Numbered from the stretch's first letter, positions 37,226 to 46,310 are shown. The stretch is 64,000 nucleotides of DNA from Dyella sp. BiH032 (GCF_031954525.1 NZ_CP134867.1:3906001-3970000), one strand, 5' to 3'. Translations and numbers: made by a program. The notes: generated by a model not told the origin, from the sequence alone.

Positions 37226-38667
37226 GCGAATCCCAGCCCTGGCTGTACCGCCTGCTGGAGCCCGACGGCCGGCAGAGCCTGCGCCGTCGGCTGCTCGCGT
37301 TCCTGCTGGTGCCGTTGATGGCCATGCTCTTCATCGAGAGCCTGATCACCTACACCGGCGCGCTGGTCTATTCCAACCACGTGCACGACCGCGACCTGGC
37401 CGGCGGCGCGGAGACCGTGGCGCGCATGCTGCAGATGGGCCTGGACGGCCCGCTGTCCGAACAGGCGCGGTTCCTGCTGCAGTACGACCCCGAAGGCCAC
37501 AACAACATCAATTACTTCAGCATCGCCAGCGAGCACCACGGCCTGCTCGCCGGCGCCGGCTCGTTGGCTCCGCCATCGCGGCTGGCGCTCTCCGTCAACG
37601 GCGAGCCCAAGCTGTTCGACGCCATGATCGACCGCCGGCGCGTGCGCGCGGCCAGCATGGTGATCGACAGCGTGCACGAACCGGGCGACACGCTCACCGT
37701 GACCGTCGCCGAAACCCTGCGCGACCGCCGCCAGCGCGCGCGGGAAATCCTGCTGCTGAGCATTCCCGCGCAGGCCCTACTCATCGCCGCGGTATTCGTG
37801 CTGGTGTGGTTCGGCGTGCGCATCGGCCTGCGCCAGCTCGACCCTCTCACGGCACGGCTGGCCGCGCGCGAACACGACCTGGCGCCGATCGGCGACGCCG
37901 ACGTGCCGGTGGAAATCCTGCCGCTCACCCGCACCATCGACGGCCTGTTCGCGCGCCTGCGGGGCATGCTTGCGCTGCAGGAACGCTTCATTGCCGATGC
38001 CGCGCACCAGTTGCGCACGCCGCTGGCGGGCCTGCGCGTGCACGTCGAGCGCGCGCAGAGCGATCCCTCGCCGGAGACAGTGAAGGACGCGCTGGGCCAT
38101 ATCCTGCGCCTGACCCTGCGCGCCACGCGCACATCCACGCAGCTGCTCGCGCTCACGCGCGCGCAGGCGCCGGAGATGGACGGCGGGGCGCATACCCTGC
38201 TCGATCTGGGCCGCTTCATACCGGACATGCTGGCCTTGCGCGTACACGACGCCCTGGCCGCCGGTGTGGACCTCGGCTACGACGGCCTGCCGCAACCGGC
38301 CTGGATCGACGGCGACCGCACCACCTTGCAGGAACTGCTGGACAACCTGCTGGACAACGCGCTGCGCTACGCCGGCCGCGGCAGCATGGTGACCGTGGCC
38401 GTCGCCGAGGACGAACGCGGCGTCACGCTCAGCGTCGAAGACAACGGCCCCGGCGTGCCGCCGGCCTTCCTCGCGCGACTGGGCGAACGCTTCTTCCGGG
38501 TACCGGGCAGCAATGAGGAAGGCACCGGCCTGGGCCTGGCCATCGTGCAGCGCATCGCCGAGCGCCATCGCGCGCACGTGCGCTATACCGCCGGCAACGA
38601 AGGCGGCCTGCGCGTGGAAGTGCGCTTCCCGCCGGCACGAACCTCCAAAAAAGACGGCGACGCATGA
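37222..38667 (+). CDS. Sensor histidine kinase, TctE-like
   Basis: A 481-residue kinase starting at GTG 37222. A membrane segment (24-48), a periplasmic sensor of about 125 residues of the 2CSK_N type, and a second segment (177-200) precede a HAMP-like linker. The phosphoacceptor is H262 in DAAHQLRTPLAG; the N box ELLDNLLDNALRYA (about 370) and the G boxes DNGPGVP and EGTGLGLAIV complete the ATPase. The layout matches TctE, which senses tricarboxylates, but the sensor domain is too variable to assign a ligand. Its last codons overlap a hairpin serving the opposite strand. Confidence 0.94.
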   Translation: MSESQPWLYRLLEPDGRQSLRRRLLAFLLVPLMAMLFIESLITYTGALVYSNHVHDRDLAGGAETVARMLQMGLDGPLSEQARFLLQYDPEGHNNINYFSIASEHHGLLAGAGSLAPPSRLALSVNGEPKLFDAMIDRRRVRAASMVIDSVHEPGDTLTVTVAETLRDRRQRAREILLLSIPAQALLIAAVFVLVWFGVRIGLRQLDPLTARLAAREHDLAPIGDADVPVEILPLTRTIDGLFARLRGMLALQERFIADAAHQLRTPLAGLRVHVERAQSDPSPETVKDALGHILRLTLRATRTSTQLLALTRAQAPEMDGGAHTLLDLGRFIPDMLALRVHDALAAGVDLGYDGLPQPAWIDGDRTTLQELLDNLLDNALRYAGRGSMVTVAVAEDERGVTLSVEDNGPGVPPAFLARLGERFFRVPGSNEEGTGLGLAIVQRIAERHRAHVRYTAGNEGGLRVEVRFPPARTSKKDGDA

Positions 38668-38676
38668 GGCGTCGCC
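38646..38676 (-). terminator. Back-up terminator hairpin overlapping the kinase stop
   Basis: Perfect 8-bp stem GGCGACGC (38656-38663)/GCGTCGCC (38669-38676). On the minus strand it is followed by GTC and a run of six T (complement of 38647-38652). It would stop leftward transcripts that pass the main aminotransferase terminator. Confidence 0.5.
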
Positions 38677-38710
38677 GGGTCGGTATCCCCTGCATGGGAT
38701 CGTACGACAC

Positions 38711-38754
38711 AAGAAAAAACCTGCGCCGCGCGGTGCCTGGACACCGCGCGGCGT
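38711..38754 (-). terminator. Rho-independent terminator of the aminotransferase operon
   Basis: Stem CGCCGCGCGGTG (38724-38735)/CACCGCGCGGCG (38742-38753), 12 bp perfect, loop of six. On the minus strand a T-rich run follows (complement of AAGAAAAAAC at 38711-38720). It begins seven bases after the aminotransferase stop. Confidence 0.9.
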
Positions 38755-38759
38755 AAGAC

Positions 38760-40169
38760 TTACAGCGCCTTCTTGGCCTTGGTCAGCAGCTGGTCGAGCA
38801 GCGCGACGGCCAGGTCGATCTCTTCGTGCGTGATGTCCAGCGACGGCGCGAAGGTGATCACGTTCTTGTACCAGCCGCCCACGTCGAGCACGAGGCCGAT
38901 CTTCTTGCCCTTGTGCTCCAGGTCGCCGGCCAGGCCGATGTCGACCATCTTGTCCAGCAGCGCCTTGTTCGGGGTGAAGCCGTCCTCGGTGCAGATCTCC
39001 GCGCGCAGCGCGAGGCCCAGGCCGTCGACGTCGCCGATTTCCTTGTGGCGCTTCTGCAGGTCGCGCAGGCCGTCGAGGAAATGCGCGCCCTTCACCGGCA
39101 CGGTCTTCTCGTAGTCCAGCTCATAGCCCATCCGGATGACTTCGAGGCCGAGCGAGGTGCCGAGCGGATTGGAGTTGAAGGTGGAATGCGTGGAACCCGG
39201 CGGGAAGATCTCCGGATTGATCATCTCCTCGCGCGCCCACAGGCCCGACAGCGGGTTCAGGCCGTTGGTCAGCGCCTTGCCGAACACCAGCACGTCCGGC
39301 GTCACGCCGAAGTGCTCGATCGACCACAGCTTGCCGGTGCGCCAGAAGCCCATCTGGATCTCATCGACCACCATCAGGATGCCGTACTTGTCCAGCACCT
39401 TCTTGAGGTCTTTGAAGAACTGGCGCGGCGGCACCACGTAGCCGCCCGTACCCTGGATCGGCTCCACGTAGAAGGCGGCGTATTCGGCCTGGTTGACCTT
39501 CGGGTCCCACACGCCGTTGTACTCGGTTTCGAACAGGCGCTCGAACTGGCGCACGCAGGCGTCGGAGTACTCGTCCGGCGTCATGCCCTTCGGGCGGCGG
39601 AACGGATACGGGAACGGGACGAACATCGCGCGCTCGCCGAAATGGCCGAAGCGGCGGCGATAGCGGTAGCTGGAGGTGATGGACGAGGCGCCCAGCGTAC
39701 GGCCGTGATAGCCGCCTTCGAAGGCGAACATCAGGCTCTTGCCGTTCTTGTAGTTGCGCACCAGCTTGAGCGAATCCTCGACCGCCTGCGCGCCGCCCAC
39801 ATTGAAGTGCACGCGGCCCTTCAGACCGAACTTCTGCTGCGCGTCGACGGCGATCGTCTTGGCCAGCTCGATGCGGGTCTGGTGCAGGTACTGGCTGGCC
39901 ACCTGCGGCAGCAGGTCGATCTGCGCCTTCAGCGTGTCGTTGAGGCGCTTGTTGCCGTAGCCGAAATTGACCGCCGAGTACCACATCTGCAGGTCCAGGA
40001 ACGGCACGCCGGCGGTGTCGTACATCCAGCTGCCCTGGCCGTGGCGGAAGATTTTCGGCGGGTCGACGTAATGCACGGTGTCGCCGAAGGAGCTGTACTG
40101 CGCTTCGTCGGCGAGCAGCTGCGCATCAGGGATCACGCCGGTGGCGGCGTTGGGATCGTAAGCGTTCAT
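38760..40169 (-). CDS. Class III PLP-dependent aminotransferase
   Basis: A 469-residue fold-type I aminotransferase. PLP contacts are D269 in VVDEIQMGFWRTGK and the Schiff-base lysine K298 in FGKALTNGLNP; VHFNVGGAQAVEDSLKL and FEGGYHGRTLGA bind the phosphate and ring. THSTFNSNPLG is the late phosphate loop. The family includes ornithine, GABA, lysine and diaminobutyrate aminotransferases; the substrate here is not evident. It lies 54 bases after a HAD phosphatase gene on the same strand. The pairing suggests conversion of a phosphorylated amino-acid-like or sugar-like intermediate, which is inference. Confidence 0.9.
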   Translation of the reverse strand: MNAYDPNAATGVIPDAQLLADEAQYSSFGDTVHYVDPPKIFRHGQGSWMYDTAGVPFLDLQMWYSAVNFGYGNKRLNDTLKAQIDLLPQVASQYLHQTRIELAKTIAVDAQQKFGLKGRVHFNVGGAQAVEDSLKLVRNYKNGKSLMFAFEGGYHGRTLGASSITSSYRYRRRFGHFGERAMFVPFPYPFRRPKGMTPDEYSDACVRQFERLFETEYNGVWDPKVNQAEYAAFYVEPIQGTGGYVVPPRQFFKDLKKVLDKYGILMVVDEIQMGFWRTGKLWSIEHFGVTPDVLVFGKALTNGLNPLSGLWAREEMINPEIFPPGSTHSTFNSNPLGTSLGLEVIRMGYELDYEKTVPVKGAHFLDGLRDLQKRHKEIGDVDGLGLALRAEICTEDGFTPNKALLDKMVDIGLAGDLEHKGKKIGLVLDVGGWYKNVITFAPSLDITHEEIDLAVALLDQLLTKAKKAL

Positions 40170-40223
40170 CGAAAAGTCCGAATGGGGATGAGTCGGGGTA
40201 CGAAAACGAAACTCGGCGACGCG

Positions 40224-40922
40224 TCAGCCCGCCGCGACAGCCGGTGCCGGGCGCGCGTGCTCGGCGAGCAGGCTGCCGTCCAGCAGGCGGGGCAGCAGCT
40301 CCAGCGCATCGTCGAAGCCGGTGATCGGTACATACGGGATGCCGGCCGCGCGGCAATGCTCGATCAGGCGGTGCTTGGCGAACACGAAGTCCACGCGGTC
40401 CGCCGCGCAGAAATCGGAGGCACCGTCGCCGATCAGCAACGTCTTGGCGCCGCCGCTGCGAGCCTGCGCCACGCACGCGCACTTGCAGGTACCGCTGCGG
40501 CAGCCTTCGGCCTGGAACGGCGAAGTCAGCTGCCACTGGCGCGGCGGCTCCGCCGGAGCCAGGTGGTTGGCGGCCAGCGGCAGGCCGTCCAGCCCGTAGC
40601 GGCCGAGGATCTGATGGATGGCGTAGTCCAGCCCGTCGCTGACGACGCGGATCGGCGTGCCGAACTCACGCGTCTTGGCCACGAAGGCCGGAAAGGCGTG
40701 GTCGATCCACAGGCCTTCCAGATGCTTGTCCAGTTGCTCGCGGCTCATGTCCAGCAGGGCGACCTGGCCGCTCATGCACTCGCGCGAGCCGATGCGGCCG
40801 GCGCGCCAGTCCTGCTCCAGCGCTTCCCAGCCGGGACGGCCGAAACGGTCCAGCAGCGAATCGATCACGTCCTCGACGGAGATGGTGCCGTCGAAGTCGC
40901 AGAGGATGTTCCATGCCGTCAC
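40224..40922 (-). CDS. HAD-IB family phosphatase (MtnX-like)
   Basis: A 232-residue haloacid-dehalogenase phosphatase. The nucleophile and acid are D9 and D11 in DFDGT; VVSDGLDYAI gives motif II and LLIGDGASDFCAA motif IV. Between the cap and core lies a cysteine cluster, CRSGTCKCACV (about residues 141-151), which resembles the CxxCGxCK-type loop of MtnX-like enzymes and could bind metal. MtnX acts in methionine salvage, but no other mtn gene is near. First gene of the leftward operon with the class III aminotransferase. Confidence 0.86.
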   Translation of the reverse strand: MTAWNILCDFDGTISVEDVIDSLLDRFGRPGWEALEQDWRAGRIGSRECMSGQVALLDMSREQLDKHLEGLWIDHAFPAFVAKTREFGTPIRVVSDGLDYAIHQILGRYGLDGLPLAANHLAPAEPPRQWQLTSPFQAEGCRSGTCKCACVAQARSGGAKTLLIGDGASDFCAADRVDFVFAKHRLIEHCRAAGIPYVPITGFDDALELLPRLLDGSLLAEHARPAPAVAAG

Positions 40923-40995
40923 GCGGGCACTCCGGGGATTTCAGGGTGGCGCCACCATAGGCGCCGACCCCTTTCGGCCTCCTTTCTGCCTTTTC

Positions 40996-41009
40996 TAGGC
41001 CGAAGGTCA
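40996..41009 (-). promoter_or_regulatory. TGACCTTCGGCCTA element upstream of the HAD phosphatase gene
   Basis: It differs at one base from the elements at 2927-2940 and 36221-36234 and lies 74 bases before the gene start on the transcribed strand. A related copy, TCACCTTTGGCCGA (41084-41097), is on the plus strand in the same gap, facing the export operon. Confidence 0.45.
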
Positions 41010-41083
41010 CGGCCCCGGCCGTCGCGAAAGACCCGGCCCGAGGCGACCGGCGTTATGCTGCGCGCCGACGGCATTGCCGATTG

Positions 41084-41097
41084 TCACCTTTGGCCGA
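41084..41097 (+). promoter_or_regulatory. Diverged copy of the TGACCTT element upstream of the export operon
   Basis: TCACCTTTGGCCGA matches TGACCTTTGGCCTA at 12 of 14 bases, 123 bases before the first gene of the export operon. The gap 40923-41219 otherwise shows nothing recognisable. Confidence 0.35.
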
Positions 41098-41219
41098 TAC
41101 CCTGCGCGGCTTGGCTCGCCGATGCTGCTGTGCGTCACCGGAATGGCGCGGGCGTCGGCTCGCACTCCGGCGGCTCTTCGCGGTCCAAGCGGCCGCGACT
41201 GTGCAGCCATCTTCCGCCT

Positions 41220-42674
41220 ATGACCGGGAAAGACGTGTCCTCATCCGCCATCCACCCGTCGAACGACCGCACCGGCACGGCGGCCAGGCGCGCAGCGGTC
41301 CTGCTGTGCGCGGCCATCGGCGTCGCGCTGGCGGGCTGCTCGGTGGAGCCGCTGCCCGCGCTCAAGCCCCCTCTGCCCGATGCCTGGCGCCATGCGCCGC
41401 AGGGTGTCGCGCCGCCGGCGGCCGACCTGCGCAGATGGTGGCAGGCGCTGGGCGATCCGGCGCTGGACGGGCTCATCGACCGCGCGCTGCGCGGCAATCT
41501 CGACGTGGCCCAGGCCGCGGAGCGCCTGAAGGCCGCGCGGCTGATCGGAGGCCACGCCAAAGATGCCTACCTGCCCAACGTGCATGGCCGCACCAACGAC
41601 GTGGTGAACCCGGACACCAGCGCGTCCTATTTCATGGTGGGCTTCGACGCCAGCTGGGAGTTCCCCTTGTTCGGCGCCTGGCAGAGCACCCGGCGCATCG
41701 CCGACGGACAGGTCGGCGCGGCCCAGGCCGCGCTGCGCGGCGCGCAGGTGTCGCTGGTGGCCGAAGTCACGCGCCGCTGGGTGGAACTGCGTTCCGCGCA
41801 GCGACAGGAAGGCCTGCTGACGGCCATCCGCGATGCGCAACAGGAAAAGCTGCGCCTGCTGCGCACGCGGGTGGATCTGAAGCTCGCACCGCCCGCCGAG
41901 GCGGCCCGCGCCGAAGCCGACCTGGCCCGGGCCGAAGCCGCCCTGGCCGAGCCGCGCCAGGCGATCAACGCCAACGCGCAGCAGCTGGCCGTGCTGCTGG
42001 GTCAGAACGAACCCGATCCGGCCTGGCTGGAGCCCGGCGCGCAACCGCGGCTCGGCGACTGGCAGCTCACCGCGGCACCCGCCGATCTGCTGCGCACGCG
42101 CCCGGAAATCGCCGGCGCCGAGGCCGAGGTGATCCGCGCCGCCGGCGAACTGGGCATGAGCCGCGCGGACATCTATCCGCACATCGGCTTCGGTTCGTCC
42201 ATGCAGTGGTCGATCAACATCGCGACCAACCACCGCGCGCGCAACCACGAAGGCATTTTCTCCGCCGGCCCGGTGATCGACATCCCGCTGTTCGACTGGG
42301 GCCAGCGCGTCGCCACCGCGCACGCCAAGGACCACGACTTGAACGCCGCGCTGTTCGCCTATCGCCAGGCGGTGCTGCAGGGCGTGGCCGAAGCGGAAGT
42401 GGCCATGGGCGACCTGGAGCAGCTGCGCGGACGCGAGCAGGCGCTCGCGCAGGCGGCGCAGGCCTCCGGCGGCGGCGTCGCGGCGACGCGCAAGCGCGCG
42501 GAACTCGGCCTGGGCAGCGGCCTGGACCTGCAGGACAGCCTCATCGACAGTCACCGGGCCGAACTCGAGCTCGCGGCCGCGATCGCGCAGCGCGACCTGG
42601 CCTACGTCTCGCTCTACAAGGCGCTGGGCGGCGCGCCCATGCCGGAGCCGCCGCCGTCGAGGAGCACCGACTGA
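41220..42674 (+). CDS. TolC/OprM-type outer-membrane efflux lipoprotein
   Basis: A 484-residue outer-membrane factor of the NodT type. The lipoprotein signal ends ALAGCSVEP, with the lipid-bearing Cys near residue 40. RRWWQALGDPALDGLIDRAL and AAERLKAARLIGGHAKDAYLP are standard; two TolC repeats contain the long coiled-coil helices, with LLRTRPEIAGAEAEVIRAAGELGMSRADIYP in the second. The start is uncertain (ATG 41220 or GTG 41235). It leads a five-gene operon with overlapping stops and starts and forms the exit duct for the downstream ABC pump. OMF-first order is less usual for MacAB-type systems. Confidence 0.91.
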   Translation: MTGKDVSSSAIHPSNDRTGTAARRAAVLLCAAIGVALAGCSVEPLPALKPPLPDAWRHAPQGVAPPAADLRRWWQALGDPALDGLIDRALRGNLDVAQAAERLKAARLIGGHAKDAYLPNVHGRTNDVVNPDTSASYFMVGFDASWEFPLFGAWQSTRRIADGQVGAAQAALRGAQVSLVAEVTRRWVELRSAQRQEGLLTAIRDAQQEKLRLLRTRVDLKLAPPAEAARAEADLARAEAALAEPRQAINANAQQLAVLLGQNEPDPAWLEPGAQPRLGDWQLTAAPADLLRTRPEIAGAEAEVIRAAGELGMSRADIYPHIGFGSSMQWSINIATNHRARNHEGIFSAGPVIDIPLFDWGQRVATAHAKDHDLNAALFAYRQAVLQGVAEAEVAMGDLEQLRGREQALAQAAQASGGGVAATRKRAELGLGSGLDLQDSLIDSHRAELELAAAIAQRDLAYVSLYKALGGAPMPEPPPSRSTD

Positions 42675-43807
42675 TGGTGGCGCTCGCCCGCAAGACGCTG
42701 ATCTACGAATGGCGCCGCTTCCTGCCGGCCATCCTCGCGGTGGGTTTCGCCGGCCTGCTGCAGTTGCTCCAGGCCGCTCTGGTGCTGGGCATCTTCGGCA
42801 GCGCCAGCGTGTACATCACCGGCTCGTCCGCCGATCTCTGGGCGGGCTACCCGGGCACGCAAAGCGTGAACCTCGGGCGCCCGGTCGACGTCGGCGTGGA
42901 GATGCGCCTGCGCATGGACCCTGCCGTGACGCAGGTCGAACCCTTCCACTGGGTGGATGCCGACTGGCGCGGCCCGCACGACACCGGCGGCGTCTCGGTC
43001 TTCGTCTCCGGCATCGACGCACGGCCGGGCGGCATGATGTTCGCGCATGCGCTGCCGCCCGAGCTGCGAGCGCGGCTCAACGAACCCGACGCGGTGATCG
43101 TCGACCGCGCCGACCTCGGCAGCCTGGGCGTAAGCGTCGGCGAGAACGCCGTGATCAACGGACACCGCGTGCGCGTGGCCGGCGTCAGCAACGGCCTGCG
43201 CGCGCTGGGCGGCGTGAACGTGGTCGCCTCGCTCGCCACCGCGGCCGAGCTGGACACCGACCCGGCCAACGCCAACCGCATGACCTACTTCGTGGCGAAA
43301 CTGCGCGATCCCGCGCAGGCGGACGCGGTGGCCGAGCGCCTGCGCGGCGCCACTTCGTTCGGCAGCTATGACGTGTGGACCGCGCGCGACTTCGCGCGCC
43401 GCTCGCAGCTGTACTGGATGTTCGATACCGGCGCCGGCGCCGGCGTGCTGTTCCTGGCCGGCATCGTGTTCCTGGTGGGCGCCGTGATCACCAGCCAGAC
43501 CCTGGTCGCCGCGGTGATCGGCTCCGTGCGCGAGTACGCCACGCTCAACGCGCTCGGGGTAGGCGTCGGCGCGCTGCGCAAGGTGGTGATGGAGCAGGCG
43601 TTCTGGGTGGGTGCGATCGGCCTGGTCGGCAGCGCGGTGCTCGGCGGCATTTTCTTCGCCTTCGCGCGCAGCCGCAGCGTGCCGGTGGCGCTGGATCCGC
43701 TCACCACCCTCGCCTGCCTGCTGCTGGGCATGGGCCTGGCGATCGTGTCGGGACTGGCCGCGATGCGCAGCCTGCGCCGCGCGGACCCGGCGAGCCTGCT
43801 GAGGTAG
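42674..43807 (+). CDS. ABC transporter permease, FtsX/DevC-like
   Basis: A 377-residue permease with one N-terminal membrane helix (about 16-40), a periplasmic domain of about 220 residues and three C-terminal helices (about 255-280, 305-330, 345-365): the FtsX/MacB topology. ALVAAVIGSVREYATLNALGVG is the typical cytoplasmic coupling loop. It lacks a fused ATPase, so it resembles DevC of cyanobacteria rather than MacB. ATG 42674 overlaps the preceding stop (TGATG). It is expected to couple to the ATPase at 43811. Confidence 0.9.
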   Translation: MVALARKTLIYEWRRFLPAILAVGFAGLLQLLQAALVLGIFGSASVYITGSSADLWAGYPGTQSVNLGRPVDVGVEMRLRMDPAVTQVEPFHWVDADWRGPHDTGGVSVFVSGIDARPGGMMFAHALPPELRARLNEPDAVIVDRADLGSLGVSVGENAVINGHRVRVAGVSNGLRALGGVNVVASLATAAELDTDPANANRMTYFVAKLRDPAQADAVAERLRGATSFGSYDVWTARDFARRSQLYWMFDTGAGAGVLFLAGIVFLVGAVITSQTLVAAVIGSVREYATLNALGVGVGALRKVVMEQAFWVGAIGLVGSAVLGGIFFAFARSRSVPVALDPLTTLACLLLGMGLAIVSGLAAMRSLRRADPASLLR

Positions 43808-43810
43808 TCG

Positions 43811-44566
43811 ATGGCCGGCGCGATCCCCACCCACTCCTCCGTCTCGCTGCAGGCCCGCGGCGTGACCAAGTCGTTCGAGTCCGGCCGCGTGCGCAGCACG
43901 GTGCTGCACGACCTCACGCTGGACATCCGTTCCGGCGAACTGACCCTTATCTCCGGCCCCTCCGGTTGCGGCAAGAGCACGCTGCTGGCGATCCTCAGCG
44001 GACTGCAGCGTCCCGACGCCGGCCAGGTCGCCGCGCTCGGCCAGGACCTCGGTCAGCTGGACATCCGCGCGCTGGAGCGCTTCCGCCTGCTGCACACCGG
44101 CTTCGTGTTCCAGGGCTTCAACCTCTTCCCCGCGCTCAACGCGGTGGAACAGGTGGAACTGCCGCTGAGCTACCTGGGCCTCGCGTCCGCGGAGGCGCGC
44201 CGGCGCGCGGTGGCTTCCCTGGAAGAAGTCGGCCTGGGCCCGCGCATGCGGTTGCGGCCGTCCGAGCTTTCCGGCGGCGAGAAGCAGCGTGTGGCGATCG
44301 CGCGCGCACTGGCCAAGCAACCCGAACTGCTGTTCGCCGACGAGCCCACCAGTGCGCTCGACGCCGCCAACGGCCAGATCATCATCGACATCCTGCACAG
44401 GATCGCCCGCGCGCACGGCACCACGGTGCTGTGCGTCAGCCACGATCCTCGCCTGGTCGGCCACGCCGACCGCGTCCTCGCCATGGAGGACGGCCGCATC
44501 CTCAGCGACCGCGTACAGCCGTCGCTGCCGGACGCCGTCCCGGGCCTCAAGGAATCTTCCGCATGA
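43811..44566 (+). CDS. ABC transporter ATP-binding protein, LolD/MacB/DevA type
   Basis: A 251-residue ATPase. Walker A is GPSGCGKS (49-56, K55), the signature is LSGGEKQRVAIARAL, Walker B is LLFADEPTSALD, and the switch His is in CVSHDPR. FQGFNLFPALNAVEQVELPL is the Q-loop of the LolD/MacB group. Three bases separate it from the permease and its stop overlaps the next start. It powers the pump with the permease at 42674. Confidence 0.94.
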   Translation: MAGAIPTHSSVSLQARGVTKSFESGRVRSTVLHDLTLDIRSGELTLISGPSGCGKSTLLAILSGLQRPDAGQVAALGQDLGQLDIRALERFRLLHTGFVFQGFNLFPALNAVEQVELPLSYLGLASAEARRRAVASLEEVGLGPRMRLRPSELSGGEKQRVAIARALAKQPELLFADEPTSALDAANGQIIIDILHRIARAHGTTVLCVSHDPRLVGHADRVLAMEDGRILSDRVQPSLPDAVPGLKESSA

Positions 44567-45510
44567 GTTCGCGCCTGCCCGTTTCGCGCCTGTCTCTCCC
44601 GCTGTTCGCCCTGGCTGGCGCGCTCGCCCTGTCTGCCTGCTCGCGCGGCGACGATGCCGAGAAAACGACGACCCAGGCGCCGCCCGCGTCGAACTACGCG
44701 GCGGTCGCGCGCGGCAAGATCGACATCGAAGGCGGCCTGCTGAAGCTGAGCGTGCCGCGCGATGGCGTGGTCGCCGAGATCAAGGTCCACGAGGGCGATC
44801 AGGTGCGCAAAGGCCAGCTCCTGGCGATGCTGGATACCGAGCCGGCGAAGCTGGCGGTCACCTCCGCCGACGCCGAGCAAAAGCAGGCCGAGGCGCAGGC
44901 CCGCCTGCTGGAATCGCGCATGAAGGCCGCCGACCAGCGCGCCGAGCGCCTCGAAGCCGCCGCCAAGGCCGGCGCCGGCGACGCCCAGAGCGCCGATGAC
45001 GCGCGCGAGGCCGCGCGCCAGCTGCAAGGCGAACTGGAGAATGCGCGCGCCGCCGCGGCGCTGGCCGCGCAGAAGCTGGCCGGCGCGCGCTACGAATTGG
45101 CGCAGCGCAGCCTGCTGGCGCCGGTGGACGGAGAAATCGTTCAGCGCCTGATCCAGCCCGGCACGCTCGCCTCGCCGCAGAGCGGCCCTGCGTTTGTGCT
45201 GTTGCCTGCACAGCCGCGCATCGTGCGCGCGGAACTCAACGAGTCCTTCGTGCGGGTGGTGACGCCCGGCATGCGTGCAGAGGTGGTGGACGACAGCGGC
45301 AGCGGCATGCCCGCGCTGACCGCCCACGTGCAGCGCGTCGGCACGGTGTTCGGCGCCAGCGCGCTGGAAGAGGATCCGCTGGTGCGAGCCAACACGCGCA
45401 CGGTGGAATGCGTACTGGTCTTCGACCAGCCGCCGCCCGCGAGCGCGCGCATCGGCCAGCGCGTACTGGTGCGTTTCTCCGCCGACAACCAGGCCGGCAA
45501 GACCCGGTGA
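44563..45510 (+). CDS. Periplasmic membrane-fusion protein (HlyD/DevB-like), lipoprotein
   Basis: A 315-residue adaptor. The signal LALSAC gives a lipidated Cys at residue 26. A biotinyl-lipoyl-like half (PRDGVVAEIKVHEGDQVRKGQLLAML), a coiled-coil hairpin (about 100-180, rich in Ala/Glu/Arg) and the second half (RSLLAPVDGEIVQRLIQPGTL) are followed by the beta-barrel domain. It links the inner-membrane pump to the TolC-like factor encoded at the start of the operon. ATG 44563 overlaps the ATPase stop. Confidence 0.91.
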   Translation: MSSRLPVSRLSLPLFALAGALALSACSRGDDAEKTTTQAPPASNYAAVARGKIDIEGGLLKLSVPRDGVVAEIKVHEGDQVRKGQLLAMLDTEPAKLAVTSADAEQKQAEAQARLLESRMKAADQRAERLEAAAKAGAGDAQSADDAREAARQLQGELENARAAAALAAQKLAGARYELAQRSLLAPVDGEIVQRLIQPGTLASPQSGPAFVLLPAQPRIVRAELNESFVRVVTPGMRAEVVDDSGSGMPALTAHVQRVGTVFGASALEEDPLVRANTRTVECVLVFDQPPPASARIGQRVLVRFSADNQAGKTR

Positions 45511-46310
45511 TGCGCGGCTTCCTTCGCCTCCTTCGCCCGGCGGCGTGTGCGGCGCTCGTGCTGTGCGGCACCGCCCACGCGCAGGACAGCGCAGCGCCGT
45601 CGGCGCAGGACGCCGATATGCTCGGCGCCGGCTTCATTCACCTGCCGCGTTGGCAGGGTGCGCGCACGCATCGCGATCAGTTCGCGCCCTACGTGCAGGT
45701 GAAGCTGGGAGACCGCCTCACGCTGTCCACCGAGGACGGTGCCACGCTGGACTTGATCCATGCGGAGCACTTGCACGGCGGCCTTTACGGCAATTACCAG
45801 TGGGGACGCAGCCACGAAGACCTCGGCCGCCTCGCGGGCAAGATCACTTCGCTGTCGCCGCGGCTCAATGCGGGCGGCTATTTGGAGTACGACTTCAGCG
45901 AGGCGCAGAACATCGGCATGACGGCGGCGCACGACACGCTCGGCGCCGGTGCCTACGTCAACGCCTACGCTTTTACCGCGCTACCGCCGATCGGCTCCTA
46001 CGAACACGGCGTGCAGCTGCAATGGCAGTGGATGAACGGACCGGCGATGCGCCGCTTCTTCGGCATCACGCCGGCCGAAGCCGACCGGCTGGGCACGCAG
46101 GCATGGCGGCCCGGCGCGGGCGGCCAGCAGATCGGGCTGGAGTACGACGGCATGATTCCGCTCGGCCGTCACCTCGCGACGGTGTTCTCGCTGTCGTATG
46201 CACGGCTATTGGCCAACGCAGCGGACAGCCCGCTGGTGCGCGAGTTCGGCACAGCCGACCAGTTCACCTATTCGATGGCGCTCGTCTATCGTTTCCAGCC
46301 GCCTCGCTAG
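45510..46310 (+). CDS. MipA/OmpV family outer-membrane protein
   Basis: A 266-residue barrel protein. A signal peptide (ending AHAQ, about residue 25) precedes the MipA/OmpV domain: [12 protein letters not shown]..., [24 protein letters not shown] and a C-terminal [14 protein letters not shown] that ends in an outer-membrane strand pattern. MipA proteins were named for binding MltA, but many are outer-membrane proteins linked to antibiotic or metal response. Being translationally coupled (TGATG) to an ABC export operon is informative: it may help the exporter or deal with its substrate. Its stop shares four bases with the convergent cupin gene. Confidence 0.87.
   Translation: MRGFLRLLRPAACAALVLCGTAHAQDSAAPSAQDADMLGAGFIHLPRWQGARTHRDQFAPYVQVKLGDRLTLSTEDGATLDLIHAEHLHGGLYGNYQWGRSHEDLGRLAGKITSLSPRLNAGGYLEYDFSEAQNIGMTAAHDTLGAGAYVNAYAFTALPPIGSYEHGVQLQWQWMNGPAMRRFFGITPAEADRLGTQAWRPGAGGQQIGLEYDGMIPLGRHLATVFSLSYARLLANAADSPLVREFGTADQFTYSMALVYRFQPPR

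Noticed and set aside
38826..41219. Long frame extension upstream of the TolC-like gene
   Set aside because: It is antisense to the aminotransferase and HAD genes and shows no domain; the lipoprotein signal sets the real start near 41220.
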